A DNA stretch of 6,495 nucleotides from Fretibacterium sp. (lineage in GTDB: Bacteria; Synergistota; Synergistia; Synergistales; Aminobacteriaceae): assembly GCA_016280565.1 (NCBI GenBank), contig JAEEGY010000106.1, positions 1 to 6,495 on the forward strand, written 5' to 3'. The notes beneath the pieces are model-generated. The model was not told the DNA's origin. It searched no databases and saw nothing but the letters and a program-made list of their open reading frames with translations. How positions within the stretch are numbered: the first letter of the stretch is position 1; each line of letters starts with the position of its first letter. A program made the position numbers and the translations under genes. This document shows positions 1 through 6,365 of the stretch, one piece after another.

Positions 1-179
1 ATCTTGACCGCGCCGAGGCCGAGGTGCTCTGCCATCTTCGAGAGGTCCGCCATCGGCGTCACCGTGTACTGCGGGAAGCTCTCGTGGAACTTCCTGGCCT
101 TTGCCACTTCCCCGACGGACATGATGGGAAGGTTTTTGTCCTCGGTTTTTGGCATCCGGTTCATGACCCATTTCAACAT
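1..179 (-). CDS. ygeX: Diaminopropionate ammonia-lyase (YgeX/DpaL-like), 5' part only
   Basis: This is the N-terminal part of a minus-strand gene that runs off the left edge; 59 full codons are visible. The family is a fold-type II PLP enzyme that converts 2,3-diaminopropionate to pyruvate and two ammonia in the cytoplasm. What is seen is a segment reading AKARKFHESFPQYTVTPM followed by a short helix and LGLGAVK. This lines up well with the start of E. coli YgeX (AKLARQFHQ, then YRPTPL, then LFGVKKI), recalled from memory. The PLP-binding lysine and the rest of the fold lie outside the window, so activity cannot be judged. The ATG at 177-179 (read on minus) is preceded by a strong AAAGGGGG ribosome site about 7 bases upstream; further Met codons at residues 6, 9 and 20 are possible but have no comparable site. 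The gene is divergent from the symporter and shares its 186-base control region. It could instead be another PLP lyase of the threonine-synthase type, but the match and neighbours favour YgeX. Confidence 0.8.
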   Translation of the reverse strand, partial: MLKWVMNRMPKTEDKNLPIMSVGEVAKARKFHESFPQYTVTPMADLSKMAEHLGLGAVK

Positions 180-365
180 TAGGTATCCCCCTTTTCACAT
201 TTAAGCGCTCGCACCGCGGTCGCTCGCAAGGCCGGCGACAATCGGGCGCATCCATGCGCCGCTCGCGACACTAAGTCATCCTGCACGTCGCGGCTGGTTT
301 GTAACTTTTAACACGACGAACTTATTATATAATATATCCAGCTCATCACAGAAAGGGGTATTGTC
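180..365. promoter_or_regulatory. Divergent intergenic control region
   Basis: This 186-base spacer separates the divergent ammonia-lyase and symporter genes, so it should carry the promoters for both. Three direct copies of CGCTCGC are seen at 206-212, 221-227 and 260-266. A perfect palindrome with arms GGCGCAT and ATGCGCC, separated by CC, lies at 245-260. A six-base inverted repeat CGCGAC/GTCGCG lies at 264-269 and 287-292. The strongly AT-rich block 298-337 stands out against the GC-rich surroundings. No convincing small ORF was found; the reading frames across it are shadows or continuations of neighbouring genes. The repeats could be operator sites for a regulator encoded elsewhere; this is inference. 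Confidence 0.5.
306..333 (+). promoter_or_regulatory. Candidate sigma70 promoter for the symporter gene
   Basis: A perfect -10 hexamer TATAAT is at 328-333, 32 bases before the ATG. A -35 is less clear: TTTTAA at 306-311 gives a 16-bp spacer but only 3/6 matches, while the better TTAACA at 308-313 would need the alternative -10 TAATAT at 330-335 (16 bp). The -10 lies in the 10-bp palindrome ATTATATAAT (324-333), so the same TATAAT also reads on the minus strand, toward the ammonia-lyase gene. No good minus-strand -35 was found at the matching distance. Confidence 0.4.
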
Positions 366-1835
366 ATGCAGGCAAACCTTATGGTCATTTCCATCGTCGT
401 GGCGTATATGCTGTTCATGCTGTGGATCGGCTGGTACTCGTCCACGAAGGTCCGCAGCAACGCGGATTTCATGGTGGCGGGACGCCGGCTTGGGCCGCTC
501 ATGATGGCGGGGACCCTGGCTGCGACGGAGATCGGGGGAGGCAGCTCCCTGGGCGTGGTTCAGAACGGAATGTCCGGCTTCGGCCTCAGCGCGTCGTGGT
601 ACATCGCCACAATGGGGCTGGCCTTCATCATCCTGAGCTTCATCGCGCCGAAGTTCCGTCTGTCCGAGGTCAAGACTGTCCCTGAGTACTTCCGCAGAAG
701 GTACGGGAAGGAGTGCGGCTTCATCACCTCCGTCATCATGCTGCTGCCGCTCATCGGCCTCACGGCGGGCCAGATCATCGCGTCGGCGGTCATCTGCTCC
801 ACCATGCTGGGCATCAGCTACTCGTCGGCGGTCATCCTGATCTCGGTCATCATCACGATCTACTCGGTCATGGGCGGCCTTTGGAGCGTCACCATGACGG
901 ATAACGTGCAGGTCTTCCTGATCGTCGCGGGCATGATCATCGCCATCCCCTTCGCCCTGAACTTCGCCGGAGGCTGGGACGCGGTGGTGGCCAACATCCC
1001 GGAGGGGACCCTTGCGCTGTTTGACGGCCCCGGCAAGAGCTACAACGTCATGGACATCGTCTCCCTGACGGTGATGTACGTCGCCACCTTCGCCGTGGGG
1101 CAGGAGGCTGTCTCCCGCTTCTACGCCGCAAGGGACGGACACGCCGCGAAGGCGGGCGCGTGGTGGGCCGCGATCATCAACTTCATTTATGCCTTCATCC
1201 CGACGATCCTGGGCATCATCATGCTCGCCCTCATCAACATGGGCAAGTTCAAGGCTGAGGACTTCGCCAGCGTGGGCGCGCGCTACGCTCTGCCCGTCCT
1301 GGCCATCGAGGTCATGCCTGCCGCCATCTGCGGCCTCCTGTTCGCGGGCATCATCTCCGCGACGATGTCCTCCGCCGACTCCGACCTTCTGGGCGCGGGC
1401 TCCATCTTCGCCAACGACATCTACAAGCAGTTCATCCGGAAGGACGCCAGCAGCAAAGAGGTCATGCGGGTCACGCAGATCACGATGGTCCTGGTGGGAG
1501 TTGCCTCCATGCTCATCGCGCTCTACAACACCCAGAGCATCGTCACCATCCTGATGTTCAGCTTCACGCTGCGCGCCGCCGGGTCGCTGTTCCCCTATGT
1601 CCTTGGGATGTACTGGGACAAGGCCTCGAAGGCCGGGACCATCGCCTCCCTCATCGCGGGGACGGTCATGGTGGTGTATCTGGAGCAGTTCTCCAAAGGC
1701 AACCTCTTTGGGATGCACATCAGCCAGCCCATCATTCCGGGGCTTGTGGCGGGCCTGATCTTCTTCGTCCTGTTCTCCTACCTCATGCCGCCGGCAAAGA
1801 GGACCACGGAACTCGCCGCAGAAGAGGATATTTAA
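366..1835 (+). CDS. Sodium:solute symporter (SSS family)
   Basis: This is a 489-residue inner-membrane transporter of the SSS/SLC5 type, the usual family length, which couples solute uptake to a Na+ gradient. The protein is mostly hydrophobic, with about 13 likely membrane segments (roughly 4-24, 43-63, 73-95, 120-148, 152-172, 180-200, 228-250, 266-290, 308-333, 370-388, 391-413, 421-440, 455-474). Family hallmarks are GGLWSVTMTDNVQ at 170-182 and the long signature at 323-353, with SATMSSADSD followed by the AGSIFANDIY stretch. S335 and S336 sit where SSS proteins place Na2-site hydroxyls (by analogy with vSGLT). An AAAGGGG ribosome site lies 8 bases before the ATG. The substrate cannot be read from sequence. 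Its place between the ammonia-lyase and ssnA suggests a purine, a purine breakdown intermediate or a related amino acid. E. coli uses NCS2-type permeases near the equivalent genes, so this would be a non-homologous replacement. A hairpin follows the stop. Confidence 0.9.
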   Translation: MQANLMVISIVVAYMLFMLWIGWYSSTKVRSNADFMVAGRRLGPLMMAGTLAATEIGGGSSLGVVQNGMSGFGLSASWYIATMGLAFIILSFIAPKFRLSEVKTVPEYFRRRYGKECGFITSVIMLLPLIGLTAGQIIASAVICSTMLGISYSSAVILISVIITIYSVMGGLWSVTMTDNVQVFLIVAGMIIAIPFALNFAGGWDAVVANIPEGTLALFDGPGKSYNVMDIVSLTVMYVATFAVGQEAVSRFYAARDGHAAKAGAWWAAIINFIYAFIPTILGIIMLALINMGKFKAEDFASVGARYALPVLAIEVMPAAICGLLFAGIISATMSSADSDLLGAGSIFANDIYKQFIRKDASSKEVMRVTQITMVLVGVASMLIALYNTQSIVTILMFSFTLRAAGSLFPYVLGMYWDKASKAGTIASLIAGTVMVVYLEQFSKGNLFGMHISQPIIPGLVAGLIFFVLFSYLMPPAKRTTELAAEEDI

Positions 1836-1861
1836 CATTCAATTTGCTGACTTTCTTTAAT
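1832..1861 (+). promoter_or_regulatory. Candidate promoter for the ssnA-ygfK operon
   Basis: TTAACA (1832-1837, 5/6 to the -35 consensus) and TTTAAT (1856-1861, 5/6 to the -10 consensus) are separated by 18 bp. The -35 overlaps the symporter stop codon. The predicted start of transcription, near 1868, falls inside the inverted repeat at 1866-1891. If real, it gives ssnA and the genes after it expression independent of the symporter. The call rests on hexamer matching only. Confidence 0.4.
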
Positions 1862-1865
1862 GGTT

Positions 1866-1891
1866 ATCCCCGACAGCGGTCTGTCGGGGAT
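1866..1891 (+). terminator. Perfect 11-bp-stem hairpin, probable terminator after the symporter
   Basis: ATCCCCGACAG (1866-1876) and CTGTCGGGGAT (1881-1891) pair perfectly around a CGGT loop, and TTTCGTT follows. This looks like a rho-independent terminator with an imperfect T-run, reading on the plus strand; no T-run exists on the other strand. It lies 31 bases after the symporter stop and 33 bases before ssnA. Because a candidate promoter points into it, it could also be an operator or a 5' leader structure of the ssnA message. Partial read-through would let the symporter and ssnA be co-transcribed. Confidence 0.65.
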
Positions 1892-1910
1892 TTCGTTAAT
1901 GTGAGACAAG

Positions 1911-1917
1911 AGGGGGG
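1911..1917 (+). promoter_or_regulatory. Ribosome binding site fixing the ssnA GTG start
   Basis: AGGGGGG ends 6 bases before GTG at 1924. No in-frame ATG or GTG with a ribosome site lies upstream, and starting at a later Met (residue 71) would delete the first beta-strands of the amidohydrolase. The GTG is therefore the best start. Confidence 0.7.
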
Positions 1918-1923
1918 ATCTGC

Positions 1924-3294
1924 GTGCTGATTATTGGCAATGGAAAGGTCGTCACCCGGGATCCGGCGCGGCCTTTCATCGCAAACGGTGCGGTTGTCCT
2001 GGAGGGGAACAGTATCCTTGAGGTGGGGGATGCCAGCCTCCGGGAAAAATACGCCGGCGTGGGGGGAACGGGGGGGCAAAGCATCCCCACGGGCGTCAAT
2101 TTGGAGTTCATCGACGCGCGGGGCGGGGTCATCATGCCGGCCTTTATCAACGCCCACGAGCATATCTACTCGGCCATGGCGCGGGGGCTGTCCATCAAAG
2201 GATACAACCCCAGGGGTTTTCTCGATATCCTTGACGGACAGTGGTGGAACATCGACCGGCACCTCGACAACGCGCTCACGAAGCTCAGTGCTCTCGAGAC
2301 CTATGTGGAGTGCATCAAAAACGGCGTGACGACGGTCTTTGACCACCACGCAAGCTTTGGGGAGATCGCCGGCTCCCTCTTTGCCATTGAGGAGGCCGCG
2401 AAGGAGACGGGGGTTCGGAGCTGCCTTTGCTATGAGATCTCCGACCGGGACGGCGAGGAAAAGATGAGGGCTGCCGTGAAGGAGAACGTGGACTTTGCCC
2501 GCCACGCCCTGGCCGATGACTCGGACATGATCGCCGGCATGATGGGGATGCACGCCAGCTTCACCCTGTCGGATAAAACCATGGAGCTCTGCCGTCAGGA
2601 GAAGCCGAAGGAAATTGGCTGCCACATCCACGTGGCGGAGGGAATCCTGGACCTGCAGGAGTGCCTGGCGAAGCATTCAAAACGCATCGTGGACCGGCTC
2701 TATGACTGGGACATCCTGGGGCCGAAGACGCTTTTGGCGCACTGCATCTACGTCAACCCCCACGAGATCGCGCTTATCAAGGACACGGGGACCATGACCG
2801 TGCACAACCCGGAGTCCAACATGGGCAACGCCTGCGGCTGCCCTCCCACCATGGAGCTGGTCCACCAGGGCATCGTCACCGGGCTGGGGACGGACGGCTA
2901 CACCCACGACATGATCGAGTCCTGGAAGGTGGCCAACATCCTGCACAAGCACCACCTCTGCGACCCCAACGCGGCGTGGGGCGAGGTGCCGGAGATGCTG
3001 TTCAAACACAACGCGACCATCGCGAACCGTTATTTCAGGAAGAAGCTCGGCGTCCTGGAGAAGGGCGCGGCGGCGGACGTCATCGTGACGGACTACGTCC
3101 CCCCGACTCCAATGGACGGCAGCAACATCAACGGGCATATCCTCTTTGGCATGAACGGACGCTTCGTGGTCACGACCATCGCAAACGGCAAGGTGCTGAT
3201 GAAGGACCGCATTTTGCAGCACATCGACGAGGAAGCCGTCATGGCCCACGTCCGCGAGGGCGCGGAACGGCTGTGGCGCAGCATCAACGGCTGA
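1924..3294 (+). CDS. ssnA: SsnA-type amidohydrolase / aminohydrolase
   Basis: This is a 456-residue cytoplasmic metal-dependent hydrolase of the amidohydrolase superfamily (chlorohydrolase/guanine-deaminase-like branch). The N-terminal strands and C-terminal part (from about 380, GAAADVIVTDY) form the small composite beta domain, and residues of about 65-375 form the barrel. Visible metal ligands are H78 and H80 in NAHEH, H236 in HIHVAE, H273 in LAHC and D324 in GTDG, with E239 as a likely catalytic acid. The DHHASF and HNPESNM stretches are typical of SsnA. In E. coli, ssnA belongs to the purine-degradation group, and hydrolytic deamination or ring opening of a purine-derived intermediate is the likely role; the exact substrate is inferred. 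Compared with remembered E. coli SsnA, the loop at about 43-58 is longer and glycine-rich, encoded over G6 and G7 runs. The start is GTG. The gene ends in tandem stops (TGA then TAA) and is followed after 17 bases by ygfK, so the two are surely co-transcribed. Confidence 0.88.
   Translation: MLIIGNGKVVTRDPARPFIANGAVVLEGNSILEVGDASLREKYAGVGGTGGQSIPTGVNLEFIDARGGVIMPAFINAHEHIYSAMARGLSIKGYNPRGFLDILDGQWWNIDRHLDNALTKLSALETYVECIKNGVTTVFDHHASFGEIAGSLFAIEEAAKETGVRSCLCYEISDRDGEEKMRAAVKENVDFARHALADDSDMIAGMMGMHASFTLSDKTMELCRQEKPKEIGCHIHVAEGILDLQECLAKHSKRIVDRLYDWDILGPKTLLAHCIYVNPHEIALIKDTGTMTVHNPESNMGNACGCPPTMELVHQGIVTGLGTDGYTHDMIESWKVANILHKHHLCDPNAAWGEVPEMLFKHNATIANRYFRKKLGVLEKGAAADVIVTDYVPPTPMDGSNINGHILFGMNGRFVVTTIANGKVLMKDRILQHIDEEAVMAHVREGAERLWRSING
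2061..2076 (+). repeat. G6 and G7 homopolymer runs inside ssnA
   Basis: Six G (2061-2066) and seven G (2070-2076) are separated by AAC within codons for the glycine-rich loop near residues 46-51 of SsnA. The reading frame is intact here. Such runs are prone to slippage during replication and to sequencing error; a one-base change would truncate the enzyme early. Confidence 0.6.
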
Positions 3295-3297
3295 TAA

Positions 3298-3304
3298 GGG
3301 GGGG
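3298..3304 (+). promoter_or_regulatory. Poly-G ribosome binding site of ygfK
   Basis: AA followed by seven G lies directly after the tandem stop codons of ssnA and 7 bases before the ATG at 3312. It selects this ATG; an open frame continues 336 bases upstream, but only as a shadow inside ssnA. The start MSDIMTPIPF also matches the remembered YgfK N-terminus (MGDIMRPIPF in E. coli). Confidence 0.7.
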
Positions 3305-3311
3305 ACTTCAA

Positions 3312-6300
3312 ATGAGCGACATCATGACGCCGATCCCGTTCCCAAAATTGATGGACAGGATCTTGCAGGAACATAAAAAGGGCTCCTGCGACAGGCAGGA
3401 GGCCTTAGTGCCGGCGGCCTTTGGCGTGAGGAAGTGCTATAAGGCAGACCCCAACCGGCATTTCACGCTCTTCGGACGGAATCTGGAAACACAGATCGGT
3501 CCGGCGGCGGGGCCCAACACCCAGCTTGCGCAGAACATCGTCGCGTCCTACTACGGCGGCGCGCGGTTCTTTGAGCTGAAAACGGTGCAGAAGATGGACG
3601 GACGGGAGCTGGCGGCGGCCGTCAAAAAGCCCTGCATCCTGGCCGAGGACGAGTGCTATAACTGCGAGTGGTCCACGGAGCTCACCGTTCAGCAGGCCTG
3701 CGAAGAGTACATCAAGGCGTGGTTCGTGCTGAAGGTGATCTCAAAGGAGTGGGGCCTGGGCTCGCCCGACGGCTTCCAGTTCAACATCTCCGTGGGCTAT
3801 GACCTGGAGGGCATCAAGGGGCCGAAGGTCAACACGTTCATCGACAATATGATGAACGCCGGGAGCACCCCCGTTTATCAGGAGTGCAAGGCGTGGCTGA
3901 GGGCTAACCTGAGCCGGTTCGCCCACATCACGGAGGCGGACGTCGACGCGATAGGGCCGGACATCGTGAACTCCGCAACGGTCTCCACGCTGCACGGCTG
4001 TCCCCCGCAGGAGATCGAGGCCATCGCGTCCTATCTCCTCACGGAGAAGGGCCTGCACACCTTCATCAAGTGCAACCCGACGCTCCTTGGCTATGAGGAG
4101 GCGCGGAAAACGCTGGACAGCATGGGATACGGCTACATCCAATTCACGGACGTACACTTCAGGGGCGATCTGCAGTACGCCGACGCCATCCCCATGCTGA
4201 CGCGCCTGCAAAAGCTGGCGGATTCAAAGGGACTGGAGTTTGGCGTCAAGATCACCAACACCTTCCCGGTGGACGTGACGCGGAACGAGCTGCCCTCGGC
4301 GGAGATGTATATGTCCGGCAAGTCGCTTTATCCCCTGTCCCTCCGCGTGGCGCGAAACCTGTCGCGGGATTTCGGGGGGAAGCTCCGCATCTCCTTCTCC
4401 GGCGGCTGCGATTTCTTCAATATCGCGAAGGTCATTGGCGTGGGGATATGGCCCGTCACGATGGCGACGACGATCCTGAAGCCGGGTGGCTACGAACGGC
4501 TCGTTCAGATGGCGGAAAAACTGAGTGGGAATAAGCCGGAGGCATGGCAGGGCATCGACGTCCCGGCGCTGGAAGCTCTGGCGGACGCCGCCAGGACCGA
4601 CCCGCATCACGTCAAGCCCATCAAGCCGCTGCCCAGGCGCAAATCCGAGGCAAAGGTGCCGCTGGTGGACTGCTTCACCGCCCCCTGCTCGGACCGGTGC
4701 CCCATCCATCAGGACATCACGGCCTATGGGCAGCTCGTGGGCGAGGGCAGGTACGCGGAGGCCCTGCGCGTCATCCTGGAAAAGAACCCGCTCCCCTTCA
4801 TCACGGGGAATATCTGCACCCACACCTGCCAGACCGCCTGCACGCGGAACCACTACGAGACGCCGGTGCAGATACGCAACAACAAGCTCATCGCGGCGCG
4901 GAAGGGTTACGACACCGTCATCAGGGAGCTGAAGCCCGGCGCGGCCAATGGGAAGAAGATCGCCATTATCGGCGCGGGCCCGGCGGGACTTGCGGCGGCG
5001 TTTTTCCTGGGACGGGCCGGGGCGGACGTGACGGTCTATGACGAGAACGAAAAGGCCGGCGGCGTCATCCAGAACATCATCCCCTCCTTCCGTATCCCAC
5101 AGGACGAGATACAAAAGGACGTGGCCCTTGCCGGGGCGGTGGGCGCAAAGTTCGTTCTGAACCATCGCGTGGAAAATATCAAAGACCTGAAGGCCGACGC
5201 GGTCCTGCTCGCCATTGGGGCCCACCAGGATCCCCCCCTGACGCTGAAGCAGGGGAGCGCGGTCAACGCGCTGGACTTCCTGACGGACTTCAAAAAGCAC
5301 GACGGACACCTCCAGCTTGGGGAGAACGTCGCGGTGGTGGGCGGCGGCAACACGGCGATGGACACAGCCCGCGCCGCGAAACGCACGGACGGCGTGAAGA
5401 ACGTCAGCCTCGTCTATCGCCGCACCCGGCGCTACATGCCGGCGGACGAGGAGGAGCTGAACGACGCTCTGGCGGACGGCGTGGAGTTCAAGGAACTCCT
5501 TGCGCCCGTCTCGCTGGAGAACGGCAAACTCATCTGCCATAAAATGGAGCTGGGCGAGCGGGACGCCAGCGGCCCGCAGAGCGGGTTCCCCAGCGGCCCG
5601 CAGAGCGGGTTCCCCAGCGGCCGCCGCAGCGTGAAGGAGACGGACGAAGTTGTGGAGATCCCCTGCGACACGGTGATCGCCTCCATTGGGGAGAAGATCG
5701 ACGCGGGCTTCTACCGGGCCAACGGCATTGAAGTCGACGCGAAGGGACAGCCCGTCCTGGACCCCGATACCTGCGAGACCTCGTTGAAGGGCGTTTATGC
5801 CATTGGGGACGGGGCCTTTGGCGCGTCGGTCGTGGTGCGGGCCATCGCGGACGCACAGAAGGCCTGCTCCGCCCTGCTGGGACAGGACATCGCAAAAGGG
5901 CGCAAGCCCCAGCTGGCGGACGAAGTTATCCATGCCAAACGCGGCATTTTGGAGGAGGCCCCGGAGCCGGGAATGGCTGACACGCGCTGCCTGACCTGCG
6001 ACCTCATCTGCGAGAACTGCGTTGAGGTCTGCCCGAACCGCGCCAACGTCTCCATTCAGGTCCCCGGCCACAGGCCCCAGATACTCCATGTGGACTCCAT
6101 GTGCAACGAGTGCGGAAACTGCACGGTCTTCTGCCCCTACGCCTCGTCGCCCTACAAGGACAAGTTCACGCTCTTCGCCAGCGAGGCGGACATGGCGGAG
6201 TCCGAGAACGACGGCTTTGCCTTCACGGGATCGGACAAGGCCGCGGTACGCGTGGCGGGCAGGAAGTTCGCTTACCGGGTTGGGGAGAAGAACACGGACT

Positions 6301-6365
6301 TTGACGCCCGGCTGGCGGAGATCATTGACACGGTTTACCGGGATTACCCGTATTTGCTGCCATGA
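3312..6365 (+). CDS. ygfK: YgfK-type multidomain flavin/iron-sulfur oxidoreductase
   Basis: This 1017-residue cytoplasmic redox enzyme is close to E. coli YgfK (about 1032), often labelled 'putative selenate reductase subunit' but grouped with anaerobic purine degradation genes. Domains in order: a dihydroorotate/dihydropyrimidine dehydrogenase-like flavin barrel (about 55-395; GPAAGPNT 63-70, ELKTVQ 88-93, STLHGCPP 225-232, KCNPT 253-257, KITNTFP 313-319, SGGCD 363-367). Next is a GltD-like Fe-S segment with C454, C459, C463, C502, C506 and C510. An FAD site follows (GAGPAG 554-559, second part AIGDGAFG 830-837), with an NAD(P)H site (GGGNTAMD 677-684). Last is a two-cluster ferredoxin tail (C893, C896, C900, C903, C907; C931, C934, C937, C941). 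NAD(P)H electrons probably pass through FAD and Fe-S clusters to a ring substrate at the barrel, or the reverse. The protein carries a 16-residue repeat insertion at 753-768. It lies 17 bases after ssnA and overlaps the next gene by 4 bases. I see no in-frame stop that would suggest selenocysteine. Confidence 0.9.
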   Translation: MSDIMTPIPFPKLMDRILQEHKKGSCDRQEALVPAAFGVRKCYKADPNRHFTLFGRNLETQIGPAAGPNTQLAQNIVASYYGGARFFELKTVQKMDGRELAAAVKKPCILAEDECYNCEWSTELTVQQACEEYIKAWFVLKVISKEWGLGSPDGFQFNISVGYDLEGIKGPKVNTFIDNMMNAGSTPVYQECKAWLRANLSRFAHITEADVDAIGPDIVNSATVSTLHGCPPQEIEAIASYLLTEKGLHTFIKCNPTLLGYEEARKTLDSMGYGYIQFTDVHFRGDLQYADAIPMLTRLQKLADSKGLEFGVKITNTFPVDVTRNELPSAEMYMSGKSLYPLSLRVARNLSRDFGGKLRISFSGGCDFFNIAKVIGVGIWPVTMATTILKPGGYERLVQMAEKLSGNKPEAWQGIDVPALEALADAARTDPHHVKPIKPLPRRKSEAKVPLVDCFTAPCSDRCPIHQDITAYGQLVGEGRYAEALRVILEKNPLPFITGNICTHTCQTACTRNHYETPVQIRNNKLIAARKGYDTVIRELKPGAANGKKIAIIGAGPAGLAAAFFLGRAGADVTVYDENEKAGGVIQNIIPSFRIPQDEIQKDVALAGAVGAKFVLNHRVENIKDLKADAVLLAIGAHQDPPLTLKQGSAVNALDFLTDFKKHDGHLQLGENVAVVGGGNTAMDTARAAKRTDGVKNVSLVYRRTRRYMPADEEELNDALADGVEFKELLAPVSLENGKLICHKMELGERDASGPQSGFPSGPQSGFPSGRRSVKETDEVVEIPCDTVIASIGEKIDAGFYRANGIEVDAKGQPVLDPDTCETSLKGVYAIGDGAFGASVVVRAIADAQKACSALLGQDIAKGRKPQLADEVIHAKRGILEEAPEPGMADTRCLTCDLICENCVEVCPNRANVSIQVPGHRPQILHVDSMCNECGNCTVFCPYASSPYKDKFTLFASEADMAESENDGFAFTGSDKAAVRVAGRKFAYRVGEKNTDFDARLAEIIDTVYRDYPYLLP
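5568..5615 (+). repeat. In-frame 24-bp tandem duplication within ygfK
   Basis: Two identical 24-base units (5568-5591 and 5592-5615) encode SGPQSGFP twice, followed by a 7-base partial third copy (5616-5622). The exact 24-base period extends from 5566 to 5622. Each unit contains the palindrome CCCGC-AGA-GCGGG (5573-5585 and 5597-5609). The units are placed codon-exactly between DA (751-752) and SGRRS (769-773), in a surface-type loop between the NAD(P)H motif and the second FAD motif. Remembered E. coli YgfK reads LGEPDEKGRRRP there, so the 16 residues appear to be an insertion in this lineage. Confidence 0.85.

Noticed and set aside
4..204. Plus-strand 66-codon frame at the left edge
   Set aside because: It is antisense to the ammonia-lyase gene, which shows clear family similarity; no ribosome site or similarity was seen for the plus frame.
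276..1838. Long open frame (520 codons) on the minus strand opposite the symporter
   Set aside because: It is very rich in Asp, Arg, His and Gly with no recognisable domain, as expected for the antisense of a GC-rich hydrophobic protein gene; the plus-strand SSS protein explains the region fully.
2976..3311. Upstream extension of the ygfK frame by 112 codons
   Set aside because: It lies within ssnA in another frame, has no ribosome site, and the ATG at 3312 has a strong one and matches the family N-terminus.
5568..5622. CRISPR-like repeat array
   Set aside because: The units are directly adjacent with no spacers, are codon-exact and lie inside an open gene, so this is a tandem duplication.
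4224..6089. Open frame of 621 codons on the minus strand opposite ygfK
   Set aside because: Antisense shadow of a GC-rich gene with third-position bias; low-complexity composition, no motif and no ribosome site, while the plus strand carries clear cofactor motifs throughout.
6339..6350. CGGG-ATTA-CCCG hairpin near the end of ygfK as a terminator
   Set aside because: The stem is only 4 bp, lies in coding sequence, has no T-run and is followed immediately by the overlapping hydantoinase start.
3312..6365. Possible selenocysteine or selenate-reductase function of YgfK
   Set aside because: No in-frame TGA occurs before the terminal stop and no molybdopterin-binding motif was seen; the label comes from historic genome context rather than from the sequence.
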